DNA of 64,000 nt. Source: Grifola frondosa (Eukaryota; Basidiomycota; Agaricomycetes; Polyporales; Grifolaceae). Numbering within the stretch: position 1 is the stretch's first letter; the number at the start of each line of letters is the position of its first letter. Made by a program: the position numbers and the translations under genes. The stretch covers positions 1,178,001 to 1,242,000 of the forward strand of contig LUGG01000006.1 in the NCBI GenBank assembly GCA_001683735.1, read 5' to 3'. Positions 20,247-31,545 of the stretch are shown one piece after another. The notes under the pieces are model-generated. The model was not told the DNA's origin. It was given only the letters and a program-made list of their open reading frames with translations, and made no database searches.

Positions 20247-23153
20247 GTGTCAGAATGTGAGCCTATCCCTTGTCCCTCTCCACAGTACAGACTAAGCACT
20301 ACAGTCTGTAATGGAACAACAACGCGCAATAGCGGTCAATTATTCTGCGACACAAACACTCGACGTATCCACTACACATACACATCCGGATACGGCCCCA
20401 GCGTATGCGCGAAAATCAGCCACTGTATCTTCTTGGACTCTATGCCAGTCGAACCGCAGACGATGCTGCCGCGCCAACCCAGCTAAAGGGCATGTTCCGG
20501 AAGATACCAAACGACGAAATTGCGGCGGTTGATTTGTATCCGGTCTTTGTGAGTGTTACAGTGTATCTGATCTATTTTACAGAAATCAAAGCATGTTCGA
20601 AGTGCAAGGCAGTCACGGATCGAAAGGTTTGCACTGGATATGTGTTACATCATTGCGAAACCAAGTACGACTCGTACAGCGAGCACCTGTGCTAAGAGAA
20701 TTGATCCTCAAACCATGAGTCGAGAACACCGTACGCACATCTACACAGTCTTGGCCATGCAAAAGTTCGCGCGGCTCATTCGCTGGGACCACGCTGGCGC
20801 AGTCGTGACTCAGAAGTTCGACTACAAGACGCACCCCGAGATCCTCGGAAAGGTTTTCTGGCGATTCGCACACATGACAGATGGGGCCGGGGATATGACC
20901 CCACGGCACAGCTTGTCAGTCCCGGTACTACACTCTATCGTCTCATGGATAGGACGGCTGCGGAGAAACTGCCAGAGTCATTCGATTACATCCGCGCGGC
21001 ATTCCACAAGTCGCTCAATGCTGAGTGGCATCGCTACCAGTTAGCGGTCGAAGACAAGGAGAAGGGGACGCGCTACTTTTTGGTGGGGAAACCACAGTAT
21101 ATCTCGTCTGGTCTAGTGGGCAACGGGACCAGGAGCTACGTGGCCATCGATGTCGAGAAAGAGCAGTTCGTGCATCTGAAGGACTAGTGGCGGCTGGACG
21201 ACGTGGAGACGACGATGACGACGAGCAAGATGAGAAGGATGGCCACCCGCTGCGGACAGGCGGGCCTCATCTAGAGGGTGACATTCTAGCGTACCTGAAT
21301 AATGTGGGTGTGCGCAACGTCCCTACCGTGCTCTGTCACGGGGACGTTGTTGGAGAGGTCACCACAACCCAAGATGTTTGGAAAACGATACCTCGGATGC
21401 CCTGGAGTACAGCGCGTTCGAGGTTTGACCCGCCCTTCAAACGAGTGCACTATCGTCTGGTCGAGAAGGAGGTTGGTCAGCCATTGAGCGAATTCGAAAC
21501 ATCCCTGGAACTGGTCAAATTGATTTCTGATTGTATTGTGGGTGGGCTGTCGATCTACAAATTCATGGTCGTGTTGTATGCTGAATCAACTTGTACAGCT
21601 CACGAGGATGCAATGAAACTCGCACGTGTCTTTCATCGCAATGTCAGTCCTGGAAATATGACTATGTATCCGGTTGAAGAAACAGATCACGAGGACGTGA
21701 CTGAACGTGTATGGATAGGATCCTGAACGAGTGGGAGCTTTCGAAGCCTATTGCAAAGCCAGGCCTAGCTGACGTGGCGCGCAGAGCGAACCGTATTGTG
21801 AGATTATTTCCTCAAGCATATTATGGTAATTATTCACGATTTCATCGCGTTACCTGCAGGAGACTTGGCCGTTCACGTCCGTGAGCATCCTCAACGACAA
21901 ACATCGATGGCCAACTATTCAGGATGAACTCGAGTCGTTCTTCTACGTTCTCGTCTACTGTGGCGTCCGATACCTGAAACACAATTGTACGGGCGTCGAA
22001 TTCTTCATCGACCGCTTCTTCAGCGGTTATCCCTTGCGCGATGGACGATACACTTGTGGACAGTCGAGGCGGCGGGCGATGGACTCCGGCACGATCAAGT
22101 TGTCCAACGAGGACGAACTTTGTTTTGTTAGCGATTCTTCGGAGCCACATCCACTTAATAGCATCGTGGATAACATGTTGACACGATCTTGAACGGGTCA
22201 GTGTCAGTGACCTTCCGAAGGAACTTGAACGCGTCGACGAGGGTTTCCAGGTCGATCTGCTCCGCGAGATAGTTCGGCTCGATCTCAGGCTGCGCTTTCG
22301 GGTCTGCAGACGCTACATGCTAGAGCACCAAGTTAGCATCCCTGTGATACACACTCAAGGCGGAAGCACGCACGATGGTCCCGCGAGAGAAGGGGTGCCC
22401 GATAGACGGGAGCAGCCCCACAAACGGCCTGCCCGAATCTGAAGCAGCGATGAGCCACTGCAACAGCAAAGAAACGGAGCATCGCACCATCGGGCTTCAA
22501 CGAGAACGGGAACACGACGACTTCGATGTCCGGCACGTTCTCCTTCTTCAGCATCTCCAGCTGCACCGCGTACTGCTCCTTCAGCCCTGGAGGGTACGTC
22601 TCCGCCTCGCGCGCGAATTTCTCTGTCTGCGCCTAGATGAGCGCCGCCGCGCGCTCGGAGAAGCTCTGGATTGGCAGAAAGGTCAGGCCGGTCATCACAA
22701 GCGCGAGCAGACCGCCGACATCGCCACTGCGAGTATCAAACCTGTCAGTACGGGTGGGAAGGAGAGGGGAATGGGCGCACTAAGCCTCGCGCAGCTTGGA
22801 CTGGAACTTAGGGTCGCGAATGGTGTCACTCGTGATGATCTCGTTGCCCATGCGCATCTCTGAGACAGGTCAGTCACCGATGCATCAGGAATTGAGAAGC
22901 ATAAGTCAGCCTACCGAAGACAAATACGGTGAGAATGAGGTGGTCCTGGACGTTCGCGCCGACCGTCGGGAGGTGTCTCTTAATCCGCCAACTGGCCCGA
23001 TGAAGACAAGGTTGGAGACCAGTTAGCGAAGAGTTACACGTCCAGCAGGACATGCAGGAGCGACGAGAGCGATGGAAGTATTGGAGAAAACCAGAAGCAG
23101 AAAACGTTCCTGCCACTACTGCTCCTTTGAGAAGGTGTCCTAGGGTCCGGTAA
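20247..23153 (+). pseudogene. FunK1 copy H1, disrupted by a GMC-gene insert
   Basis: Exon 1 shows YTSGYGPSVCAKISHCIFLD and exon 2 CKAVTDRKVCTGY; the related intact order is seen in H2. Damage is extensive. A base is missing at about 20485. The D...ExK region is deleted after 20690. Frame changes occur around 20880. A Gln-to-stop change (TAG, 21185-21187) sits right after VHLKD. The catalytic loop reads FHRNVSPGN, i.e. the catalytic Asp is Asn (21640-21642), and the metal loop is NEW in place of NDW. At about 22186 the gene stops matching and 0.8 kb of a GMC oxidoreductase on the other strand follows; the FunK1 tail resumes at about 22995 and ends near 23153. The substitutions and the insert make this a real pseudogene whatever the consensus quality. 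Confidence 0.88.
22186..22995 (-). pseudogene. GMC oxidoreductase fragment inside H1
   Basis: On the minus strand the piece starts with PTVGANVQDHLIL, which fits the G(x)NLQDH motif of GMC flavoenzymes (glucose/aryl-alcohol/choline oxidase family). After an intron comes DTIRDPKFQ, then PPGLKEQYAVQLEMLKK and VVVFPFSLKPDG. Last come DSGRPFVGLLPSIGHPFSRG and PNYLAEQIDLETLVDAFKF followed by VTDTDPFK. This is the middle to late part of the protein. The N-terminal FAD-binding region and the C-terminal HxH active-site region are absent. Several frame shifts are present. It replaces about 0.28 kb of FunK1 sequence relative to H2. Confidence 0.78.
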
Positions 23154-24593
23154 TCATCAATGCCATGTTCCCTGCGTGATCTGTTCGAATCCGTCTAGTC
23201 ATGTCTATTGTCGATGCCACTCTGCAGGCACTCGCAATTGTCGGGTACCTTTCGTTAGACGGACTATTGCGCCTAGTATCGATGCGCTATCGCACATCCT
23301 CAACATATCGCTTTCGTTTGGAAAGGCATACAACTATATTTATTTAAGTATGCTTCTCCTCATCGCCATCATGTACGCGGACTTTCGTGAGTGAACTTAC
23401 CTGGTGCAAAGTCTGTTTTGAGGCATAGTTTTCACGGAATACGTTCTTCGTCGTCATTTTTAAGAAAGAAGCCCGACTCACCTTGTATCAGATGCGAGAT
23501 GTTTTAGCGAATCAAAGTTGCCTCGTCAGTGGCTCCGCGTAGATAGGTGGATGAGTGTATATACGCGAGGTTCGAGTATGTCTATAGTATCTTCAGCAGC
23601 ATGGAGAAAAGAGAGGATGCAGGATAGCTGAACTGGCCCGCTGCTCGTGATCGCTGACACCTCCGATTGTCTTCTTCGGTCTCATCTCTCGCGGACGTAT
23701 TGCTAAACATGCCATAGACAAATCTTCTTGTTGCACACCAGCAATATGCAGCTTCCCGCTCCGTGTCCGCCTCTTCCGCGATATGTTCGCTTTCGTCCGA
23801 GGCCTCACTGCTTCGTTATAAGGACAGTGTCGTACTTGGGGTTGCAATACCCTGGTAACACGACCTATGGTATGCTCCTACTGGATTCACTAATGCGCGT
23901 ATATTTTCAGAAGCCATACTAATGATCACATGAACGCGGTACGTGCCACAGCATCCATCAAACGTTGCGCATAAGAAGTGCCCAAATCCCAGTACGGTGG
24001 CGAATACCCATGCCGGGTTTGGTCATTCCGCAAAGTTAGAGATCTCTGAGTGGGGATGAAGCAAAACAGATAAAGTAAAACACAACAGTATCGTTCACAG
24101 AGCACGCATCGACGGGGAAACCGCGCGGCGCGCAAGTGTCACAGCAGTGTAAAGACGTTGTCACATCGCGTTCGTCACAGCTCTACAACTTCAACGTTAA
24201 CGAAGTTGGCGCTTCAATAATCCAAACATTTCCAGGATTTCTATAAGGTTTGTACATCCCACGTAGAGTAGTTTCGAAGCAGTGAAAACAGAGTACGACA
24301 TACAGTGAATGTGTCACCGGTAAGTTCAACTGAGATTGTCTCGACAGTGAGCGCCACTTTGACATCCATTCTCAAAGCTTCGCCGTCCACAAAATATAAA
24401 TCTTGGCAGCGTGAAAAAACTTCAGAGGAAGGTAAGACATGTGCGAGTGATCGAAGTTGCCGCTGAGTTTCGGATAATCCTCTAGACAAAGGACAACACC
24501 ACGAGGCAATAGATTGCGACGTGTGGCCCGTGCTAAAACACAACCGCAGCTTGAGCCACCGCACTTTGACATCAATTTTGTGGCTCTGGCTTG
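23154..24593. other. Intergenic H1-E1, duplicated at 31.55-33.0 kb
   Basis: No gene is recognised. The whole stretch recurs between H2 and E2 at good similarity, so H-E is one duplicated unit. Short open frames around 23.6-23.9 kb are shared by both copies but resemble nothing known. The last 0.7 kb is the common upstream region of the D/E/I-type FunK1 genes. Confidence 0.6.
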
Positions 24594-24625
24594 TATTTAA
24601 ACCGTCCTGTGACACGATGTGAGCC
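24594..24625 (+). promoter_or_regulatory. Core promoter of E1: TATTTAA plus TGTGAGCC
   Basis: TATTTAA at 24594-24600 and TGTGAGCC at 24618-24625, then a C/T-rich leader and the ATG at 24669. Confidence 0.55.
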
Positions 24626-24668
24626 ACCTTACCTTTCCCTCCTCTCCTCCCTCCTCCCTTCCCCCACC

Positions 24669-27323
24669 ATGGATTCCTCCGATGAGCTCGACGCTGAACT
24701 CTCCGCCCCACAGATTAGAGCAGGATCGCCAGCAGAACACCAGCATGGCGACATTTGCAAGAAGTGTAGCCACCACTCTCGGCAGCGAGACAAAATCTGG
24801 CGTTCAACGAAAGTTGCTCGCGTACGACATGAGCGGCAAGTGGGCCAAGATCAACATCCGTCTCTTCTGAACTCGATGCCTGTCAAGTCGCCAAGGTCGT
24901 TCAAGCAACCCGATTACACAAACGTTTTCAACCTCATTCCGGAGGAAGAAGGACCGGAAGTCGACTTGTATCCCAAATTCGTAAGTGGCGCTGTTCTGTT
25001 GTACTAGTTGTCTTTAGTCGTTGGCTGATCTTCTGTTTAGTGTGACGCAGTGATGAAACACAAGATTTGCCCTGGATACAAGTTCATTCCCTGCGATACG
25101 AAATACGATATGGATGACAAGGGCAAGAACAAGGTGGACGTCGGACTACACAAGATGGCCGGGGCTCCCAAGGATGGCCGACCGAACTGGATCAATCAAA
25201 GCATGTGGATCGAGTTCAAGAAGAAGGGCAATGGCGACGATGCTTTCAACGACAGCGAGCAAGGTCCGTTCGAAGTCGAATCCAGTCATGCTGCCCAAGT
25301 TCGAGGACAACTCATTTCGTACGCGGAGATGGCCATGAACCGACAACACCGCACTCATCTATATTCCGTCTTCGTCATGCACCAAGTTCGCGCGCTCATC
25401 CGATGGGACCGCGCCGGCGCAGTCGTGAGCGAGAAGTTCGACTACAGGGAGAATCCCGAGATCCTCGGAGAGTTCTTCTGGAGTTCTCGCACATGACGGA
25501 CGAGGCTCAAGGATAGATCCCACTGCTCAGCTCTTGAATCCTCGATGAAGCTCTTTCGTCTGATGGACACGATGGCTGAAAAAGTGTTACCGGAGCCGTT
25601 TGACTATATTCGTCAGCAATTCAAAGACTCGCTCAAAGAGGACTCGCTCAAGGAAGACGCTGACAAGGTGGACTGGCCTCGATACAAGCTAGCGGTGGAA
25701 GACAAAGAGAAGGGGACGCGTTACTTCCTCGTTGGCGGTGTCATGGTCAGTCGCCTGATCTGGTCGGACGTGCAACGCGGACGTATGTTGCCATCGACGT
25801 CGAGACAGAGACATTCGTTCATTTGAAGGACCAGTGGCGGTATGCGTCTGAACGCCCGGCCACAGGTGCGGGACAAGGAGGCGTTGAGCCACGCCAGGAT
25901 GTGGGGAAAGCGAGGATGATGGGTATCCCCTTCGTCCGGGCGAGCTCCATCTGGAGGGCGATATTCTGGCACACCTGAACAAGACCGGTGTCCGCTATGT
26001 CCCTACTCTGCTGTGTCATGGAGATGTGGTGAGCAGGTCACCGTCACGCGGACGTCTGGAGGCAAATGCCAGAAAGACTCCGGAAAGCTAGCAGCAGTAT
26101 GGATTCTGCCGGTGACAAACGTCATCCGCCTTCGAAACTCATACACTACCGTTTGGTCGAGAAGGAGGTTGGTCAGCCGCTGAGCGAATTCAAGAAATCC
26201 CTAGAGCTGGTCAAGTTGATATCCGATTGCCTTATAGGTGAGTTATCATGTAGAAATTCAAAGGCCATTCGCTTACTCGAATTCTTAGCTCACGAGGATG
26301 CGGTGAAGCTCGCTCGTGTCCTTCATCGTGACGTCAGCGCCGGAAACATGCTCATGTATCCGTTCAAAGTCACACCTCGTAACGGTGCGACAAAACACGT
26401 GTGGACAGGACTCCTGAACGATTGGGAGCTATCGAAGCCTATTGCAAGGCCGGGCACAGTCGACGTGGCACGCAGAGAGGGCCGCACGGTGAGATTATTT
26501 CCGAATCAATATCATCGTACTGATCCTTATTTTCTTATATACAGGGCACTTGGCAGTTTATGTCGAGTGCCATCCTCGATGACAAATCTCGACGACCGAT
26601 GATTGAGGATGAACTCGAGTCATTCTTCTACGTGCTGGTCTACTACAGCGTCCGATATCTCAAACATAATTCGAAAGATGTCGCGAGTTTTATGCTGGAC
26701 GTCTTCGACAGCTATTCGTTCAGCAACGGAGAATATAGTTGCGGAAACGGCAAACGCAGGTTGCTAGAAAATGCCGTGCTCAGATGGCCTGAGAACCGAG
26801 ACGTTGTCTTCACTGGCGAAGGTTCGAACCCGCATCCGTTGAACGACCTCATTGCAACGATGTTGCCGTGGTTTCAGGGGCGCTATCGTCTGATGGAGCT
26901 TGAGCGAAAGCTCCGCAAGCCGTCCTCTAGCGGTACCCAGGCCCAGGCTGAGGACGGGTCCCCGGACAAGACAGAAACCAACGAATATGTTGACGTTCTG
27001 ACGAATGAAGACCTTCAAGATGACGATGACGACGATCCTATGGCGTATGAAGACAAAACTGATGCCGATGGCGATAAAACAAGTTTGTCAAGGCCGCCTC
27101 GAATTTGAATGCACACCGCGCAATGCGTCTATTACTGCGGAAGGCTGTTAGAACCACCAATTGGCCTAGTGAAGACAAGCTAGGAGATCAGTTGCCGAAG
27201 GAATACACTTCCAAAAGGACGCGCGGGACCGCAGACGAAGACGCTGCTACCACTGGGGAGAAGCGACGACAGGAAGATATCCTTGCCACTGAACATCTCA
27301 GGAAACGTCCTAAGTACGCGTAG
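24669..27323 (+). pseudogene. FunK1-type protein kinase, copy E1 (frame breaks; residues intact)
   Basis: Very close to E2. Exon 1 MDSSDELDAELSAPQ; exon 2 CDAVMKHKICPGYKFIPC with VDVGLHK and MWIEFKKKG; exon 3 (from about 26288) LHRDVSAGN and LLNDWELSK; exon 4 (from about 26545) to 27323, ending SKRTRG...LRKRPKYA. Relative to E2, single bases are missing at about 24730, 24743, 24868, 25483, 25516, 25545, 25734, 26031 and 27078, and one is extra at about 25382. Nearly all are deletions, several in runs of two or three identical bases. All key kinase residues are present, so if the gaps are consensus errors this is a working gene. The acidic linker (DDDDDDPMAYED) resembles C1 rather than E2. Confidence 0.8.
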
Positions 27324-29054
27324 TCGCCTCTCATCTTCAAAGTTCAAGACAAGACGTCGATATCACGCCTCTCGCCAGTGCTTCATCCGCTCTTGCATCC
27401 ATCTCAATCATCGTGTCTGCTGATACCCTATCCCACTCTCTGACTATTGCATTTATTATATATCTTGCCTCGTACATTATACCCGTAACTTTGTATTATT
27501 ATATATAGTAAGTAATTACGTTAGAAGTGTTGTGCAGCATACCTTTATCATCTGACAATGTATTTATGTACCGGAATGGACGAACAATTCGGATGGGAAT
27601 TTCTGGCGGTGTCAAAGGGAAGAAAACAATTATCAAACAGGATGCATATGCCGCCTAGTATCAATGATACGCGATGATACAAAGCTCGAGGTGTGCAAGT
27701 TTGTATGCTGTCATATACGTACTTACTCGGAAGGTTGCGGACTTGTGTCTGCTCCATACATTTTTATGTTGTAATTGGTTGCTTGTATGATCGCCCAGAC
27801 GGCGCGAGCCTCCTCGCGAGTGATGTCGTACAATATTATGTCGTGAGGAACTTCGATGATTCCAATGGCCTCGGTGGTCATCCGGTTCTCTTCGTGCTGT
27901 CACCCAACGTGTTTCGTCAAACACGCCTTCATCATCTGCTGCAAGTTCGATGATGGCAGCTGCTGCGCCCAGCTCCATCGCCGTGCTGAACATTTGCCGC
28001 GCACCACGACGATTGACCACCTTGCCACGACGATGGAGCACAGGCACATGCAGCATATCTTTAAGAGGCGCCGCTGGCACTCACACCTTGTTCTCACTCG
28101 TAAGCTGCCATCACTCCATCAGGTCTCTGCCTAATATCTTGCTGAATACACCTGCCACATCTTATCAGTGGCTGTTCGTGTGCGCTCGCTATATACACAT
28201 ATTCCGTTCAGCAAACCACACCTGACATACGCTGAGGCCCATGTCTTGACGCGCCATAAACCTTGCATATGTGCGAAATGTGGGGATTGTTTGGTGTCAT
28301 TGCTGGCCTGCGCTTGGGTTCGGCCGTACATACTTCTCCTGCGGTTTGGGACATGCATGGAGACAGGCATTTGGCGTGCACAGATCTGGTCAAGATGCCT
28401 TAGTCTCGGACTAGAGCCTCTTTGATGTGCGCCATGTTCGCTTAAGCAATTTGGCCACTTGGATTGATGTGAACACGATAGTTGTGGCTTGAGAACCGAG
28501 GCTCTTTGCATCCACTCTCTACAACATTTAGCACGATGGTATCGAGATTCGCGTCTCCACAGCCTTCGGTCTACTCACCGCAGCCGCCCTAAATTCTCGA
28601 CAACTTTGCTCACGTCACCCTCGCTGTTTTGTTTGAAGCGTTAGCCAGTGCTAACTCATACTTTCAGAACGCGTGTGCGCATGGCACGTTCGATACATAG
28701 AAACGACAGCTCCTGCAGGTGACGATCCTGATTTGCGACAGAGTCGAGCATGCTTGAAGAGGTACTGTACGGACATAGATCTAGAGTTGGTTCCGGGATT
28801 TGAATGAGTTTGGCAGATAAGCCTCATCATACAAATGATCGGATGATCGATAACCCTCCGGTCCGATTCGGTGCGTGCCGCACCGCGCCACAGAAACAGA
28901 GCGACTCGCAGCGCTCGCTACACTGCTTTGTTCTGGTTAACGTGCTGTGTCAGAATGTGAGTCTGTCCCTTCCCAACTATTTTCACTCACGACAGCGTGC
29001 AGTCGAACTACGTTGTCACAGAGTACCAGTGAACCATTCTGCGACAAAAGCACT
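27324..29054. other. Intergenic E1-H2
   Basis: 27324-27640 is FunK1 3' flank, similar to that after A and E2. 27725-28095 holds an unassigned coding remnant, listed separately. 28.1-28.8 kb shows nothing recognisable. 28.86-29.05 kb is the H-type promoter, with TGTCAGAATGTGAGTC near 28950, shared with H1 and F. Confidence 0.55.
27725..28095 (-). pseudogene. Unassigned protein-coding remnant
   Basis: On the minus strand a protein-like sequence can be followed across one frame change: APLKDMLHVPVLHRRGKVVN, then MFSTAMELGAAAAIIELA, then (new frame, near 27895) EENRMTTEAIGIIEVPHDII and LYDITREEARAVWAIIQATN, up to a splice-donor-like GTAAGT near 27727. The composition and continuity look like a real exon. 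I do not recognise the family. The frame change is a one-base gap like those elsewhere in the window. Confidence 0.4.
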
Positions 29055-31545
29055 ATGGAGAACGCTTCCGGCGACTATGTCACGGCTCGTTCGACTCATT
29101 CGACATACGTATCCGGATACGGCCCCAGCGGATGCGCGAAGATCAGCCACCGCATTTTCTTGAACTCTATGCCAATCGAACCGCAGACGGTGCTGTCGCG
29201 CCAACCCAGCTATAAGGGCATGTTCCGCAAGATACCAAACGATGAAATTTCGACGGTCGACTTGTGTCCGGTCTTTGTTAGTGTCACAGCGCATTTGATT
29301 TATTTTCCAGAACTCTGACCATGTTCGAAGTGCAAGGCAGTCACGGAGCGAAAGGTCTGTCCCGGATATATGTTGCATCATTCCGAAACCAAGTATGACT
29401 TGCACAGCGAGCGGCTGTGCAAGGTGGATGTAGGATTATACAAGATTGCTGAGGTTCCAGAGGAGAGGCGTACATCTTGGAATCACCAACGCATGTGGCT
29501 CGAGTTCAGGAAGAAGGGCGACAACGCGGGCGACCCGTTCAGCGATGAGGAGAGCGGCGACACAAGACAACTGATCCTCGAACAACTCAGTTTATACGCA
29601 GAGACGGCTATGATTCGAGAGAACCGTACGTACACAGTCTTGGTCATGCACAAGTTCGCGCGGCTCATTCGCTGGGACCACTCTGGCGCTATCGTCACTC
29701 AGAAATTTGACTACAAGGCGCACCCCGAGATCGTTGGCGAGTTCTTCTGGCGATTCGCACACATGACAGACGAGTCACAAGGATACGACCCTACGGCGCA
29801 GCTTGTCAGTCCTGATACTACACTCTATCGTCTCATGGACAAGATGGCTACGGAGAAACTACTGGAGTCATCTGATTACATCGGCGAGGCATTTCAAAAA
29901 TCGCTCGATGCGGGGTGGCTTCGCTACAATCTAGCGGTCGAAGACAAAGAGCGAGGGACGCGCTACTTTTTGGTGGGAAAACCGCAACATGTGTCGTCAG
30001 GTCTGGTGGGCCACGGAAGTCGGAGCTGTGTGGCGATCGATGTCGAGAAAGAGGAGTTCGTGCACCTGAAGGACCACTGGCGGCATGCTTCTGATGTCAC
30101 GGACGAAGGCGACGACGTGCAGCAAGATAAGGAAGATAGCCACCCGCTGCGAACTGGGGGCCTCATCTAGAGGGGATATTCTAGCGTACTTGAACGAGAT
30201 GGGTGTTCGCAACGTCCCTACCGTGTGCTCTGTCATGGGGACGTTGTGGGGCAGGTCACTACAGCACAAGACGTCTGGAAGATGGTACCTTGGATGCCCT
30301 GGAGTACCGGCACGAGTTCGCATTCGAGGTTTGACCCGCCCTCCAAACTAATGCACTATCGCCTGGTAGAGAAGGAGGGTTGGCAAACCGCTGAGCGAAT
30401 TCAAGACATCCCTGGAACTCGTCAAGTTGATTTCTGATTGCATTATAGGTGAGCTGTCGTTCTTCGGATTCACGGTCGTGTTGTATGCTGGATCAAACTT
30501 GTACGGCTTACGAGGATGCAGTAAAACTCGCACGTGTCTTTCATTGCGATATCAGTCCTGGAAATATGATCATGTGTCCAGTTGGAGAAACATCTCATGA
30601 GGGCGTGACTGAACGTGTATGGATAGGACTCCTGAACGAGTGGGAGCTTTCGAAGCCTATTGCAAAGCCAGGCCTAGCTGACGTGGCGCGCAGAGCGGAC
30701 CGTATTGTGAGATTATTTCCTCAAGCATATTATGGTAATTATTCACGATTTCATCGCGTTACCTGCAGGGGACTTGGCCGTTCACGTCCGTAAGCATCCT
30801 CAACGACAAATAGCGACGGCCAACTATTCAGGATGAACTCGAGTCGTTCTTCTACGTTCTCGTCTACTGTGGCGTCCGATACCTGAAACACACTTGTACG
30901 GGCGTCGAACCATTCATCGACCGCTTCTTCGGCGGTTATTCCTTCAGCGATGGTCGATACAGTTGTGGACAGTCGAGGCGGCGGGCGATGGACTCTGGCA
31001 CGATCAAGTTGTCCAACGAGGACGAACTTTATTTTGCTAGCGATTCTTCGGAGCCACATCCACTGAATAGCATCGTAGACAACATGTTGACATGGTTCCA
31101 GGGCCATTATTCCATAATTGACTATGAGCGGGAGCTCCGCCGGCTGGCCGATTATCAAGGCCGTCCCAGGACCACCCGCCCAAACGCAGAAAATACGCGC
31201 GTTTAAGAGAGGATAAATATACCAAAGTGAAAAACAAAATTCATCTTGCGGGGGTGGATTGGATGGCGGGTGAAGACGACGATGTGGCTTCACTTATCGT
31301 TTCGCGACAAGCCGCCGAGTAATTAAGCAACCATCTTGCCATGCGCCTCTTGCTGCGCGACGCTACAAAGTCTGTCAACTGGCCTGATGAAGACAAGGTT
31401 GGAGACTAATTAGCGAAGAACTACACTTCCAGCAGAACATGCAGGAGCGATGATAGCGATGGAAGTATTGGAGAAAAGCGAGAAGCAGAAGATGTTCCTG
31501 CCTGCCACTCCTGCTCCGCTGAGAAAGCGTCCTAGGGTCCGATAA
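29055..31545 (+). pseudogene. FunK1-type protein kinase, copy H2 (stops and frame breaks)
   Basis: Exon 1 starts MENASGDYVTARSTHSTY and ends VDLCPVF. Exon 2 (from about 29328) reads without break through CKAVTERKVCPGYMLHH, VDVGLYK, MWLEFRKKG and CVAIDVEKEEFVHLKDHW. A base is then missing at about 30154 and the frame ends at 30170. Further breaks lie around 30175, 30226 and 30376. Exon 3 has FHCDISPGN (Arg to Cys) and LLNEWELSK (NDW to NEW). Exon 4 has a TAG stop at 30811-30813 where H1 has a sense codon. The tail region (31.1-31.5 kb) is the part replaced by the GMC fragment in H1. The stop and altered motifs support real decay. Confidence 0.82.

Larger units (their letters stand above)
20240..27330. 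repeat. Two-gene duplication, left copy (H1-E1)
   Basis: Same order and spacer as 28.93-35.74 kb. It carries the GMC insert that the other copy lacks. Confidence 0.85.

Noticed and set aside
26816..26835. GGTTCGAACCC-like stretch suggesting a tRNA T-arm
   Set aside because: It lies inside FunK1 coding sequence (the GEGSNPHP codons), and no cloverleaf can be formed around it. No tRNA or rRNA gene was found in the window.
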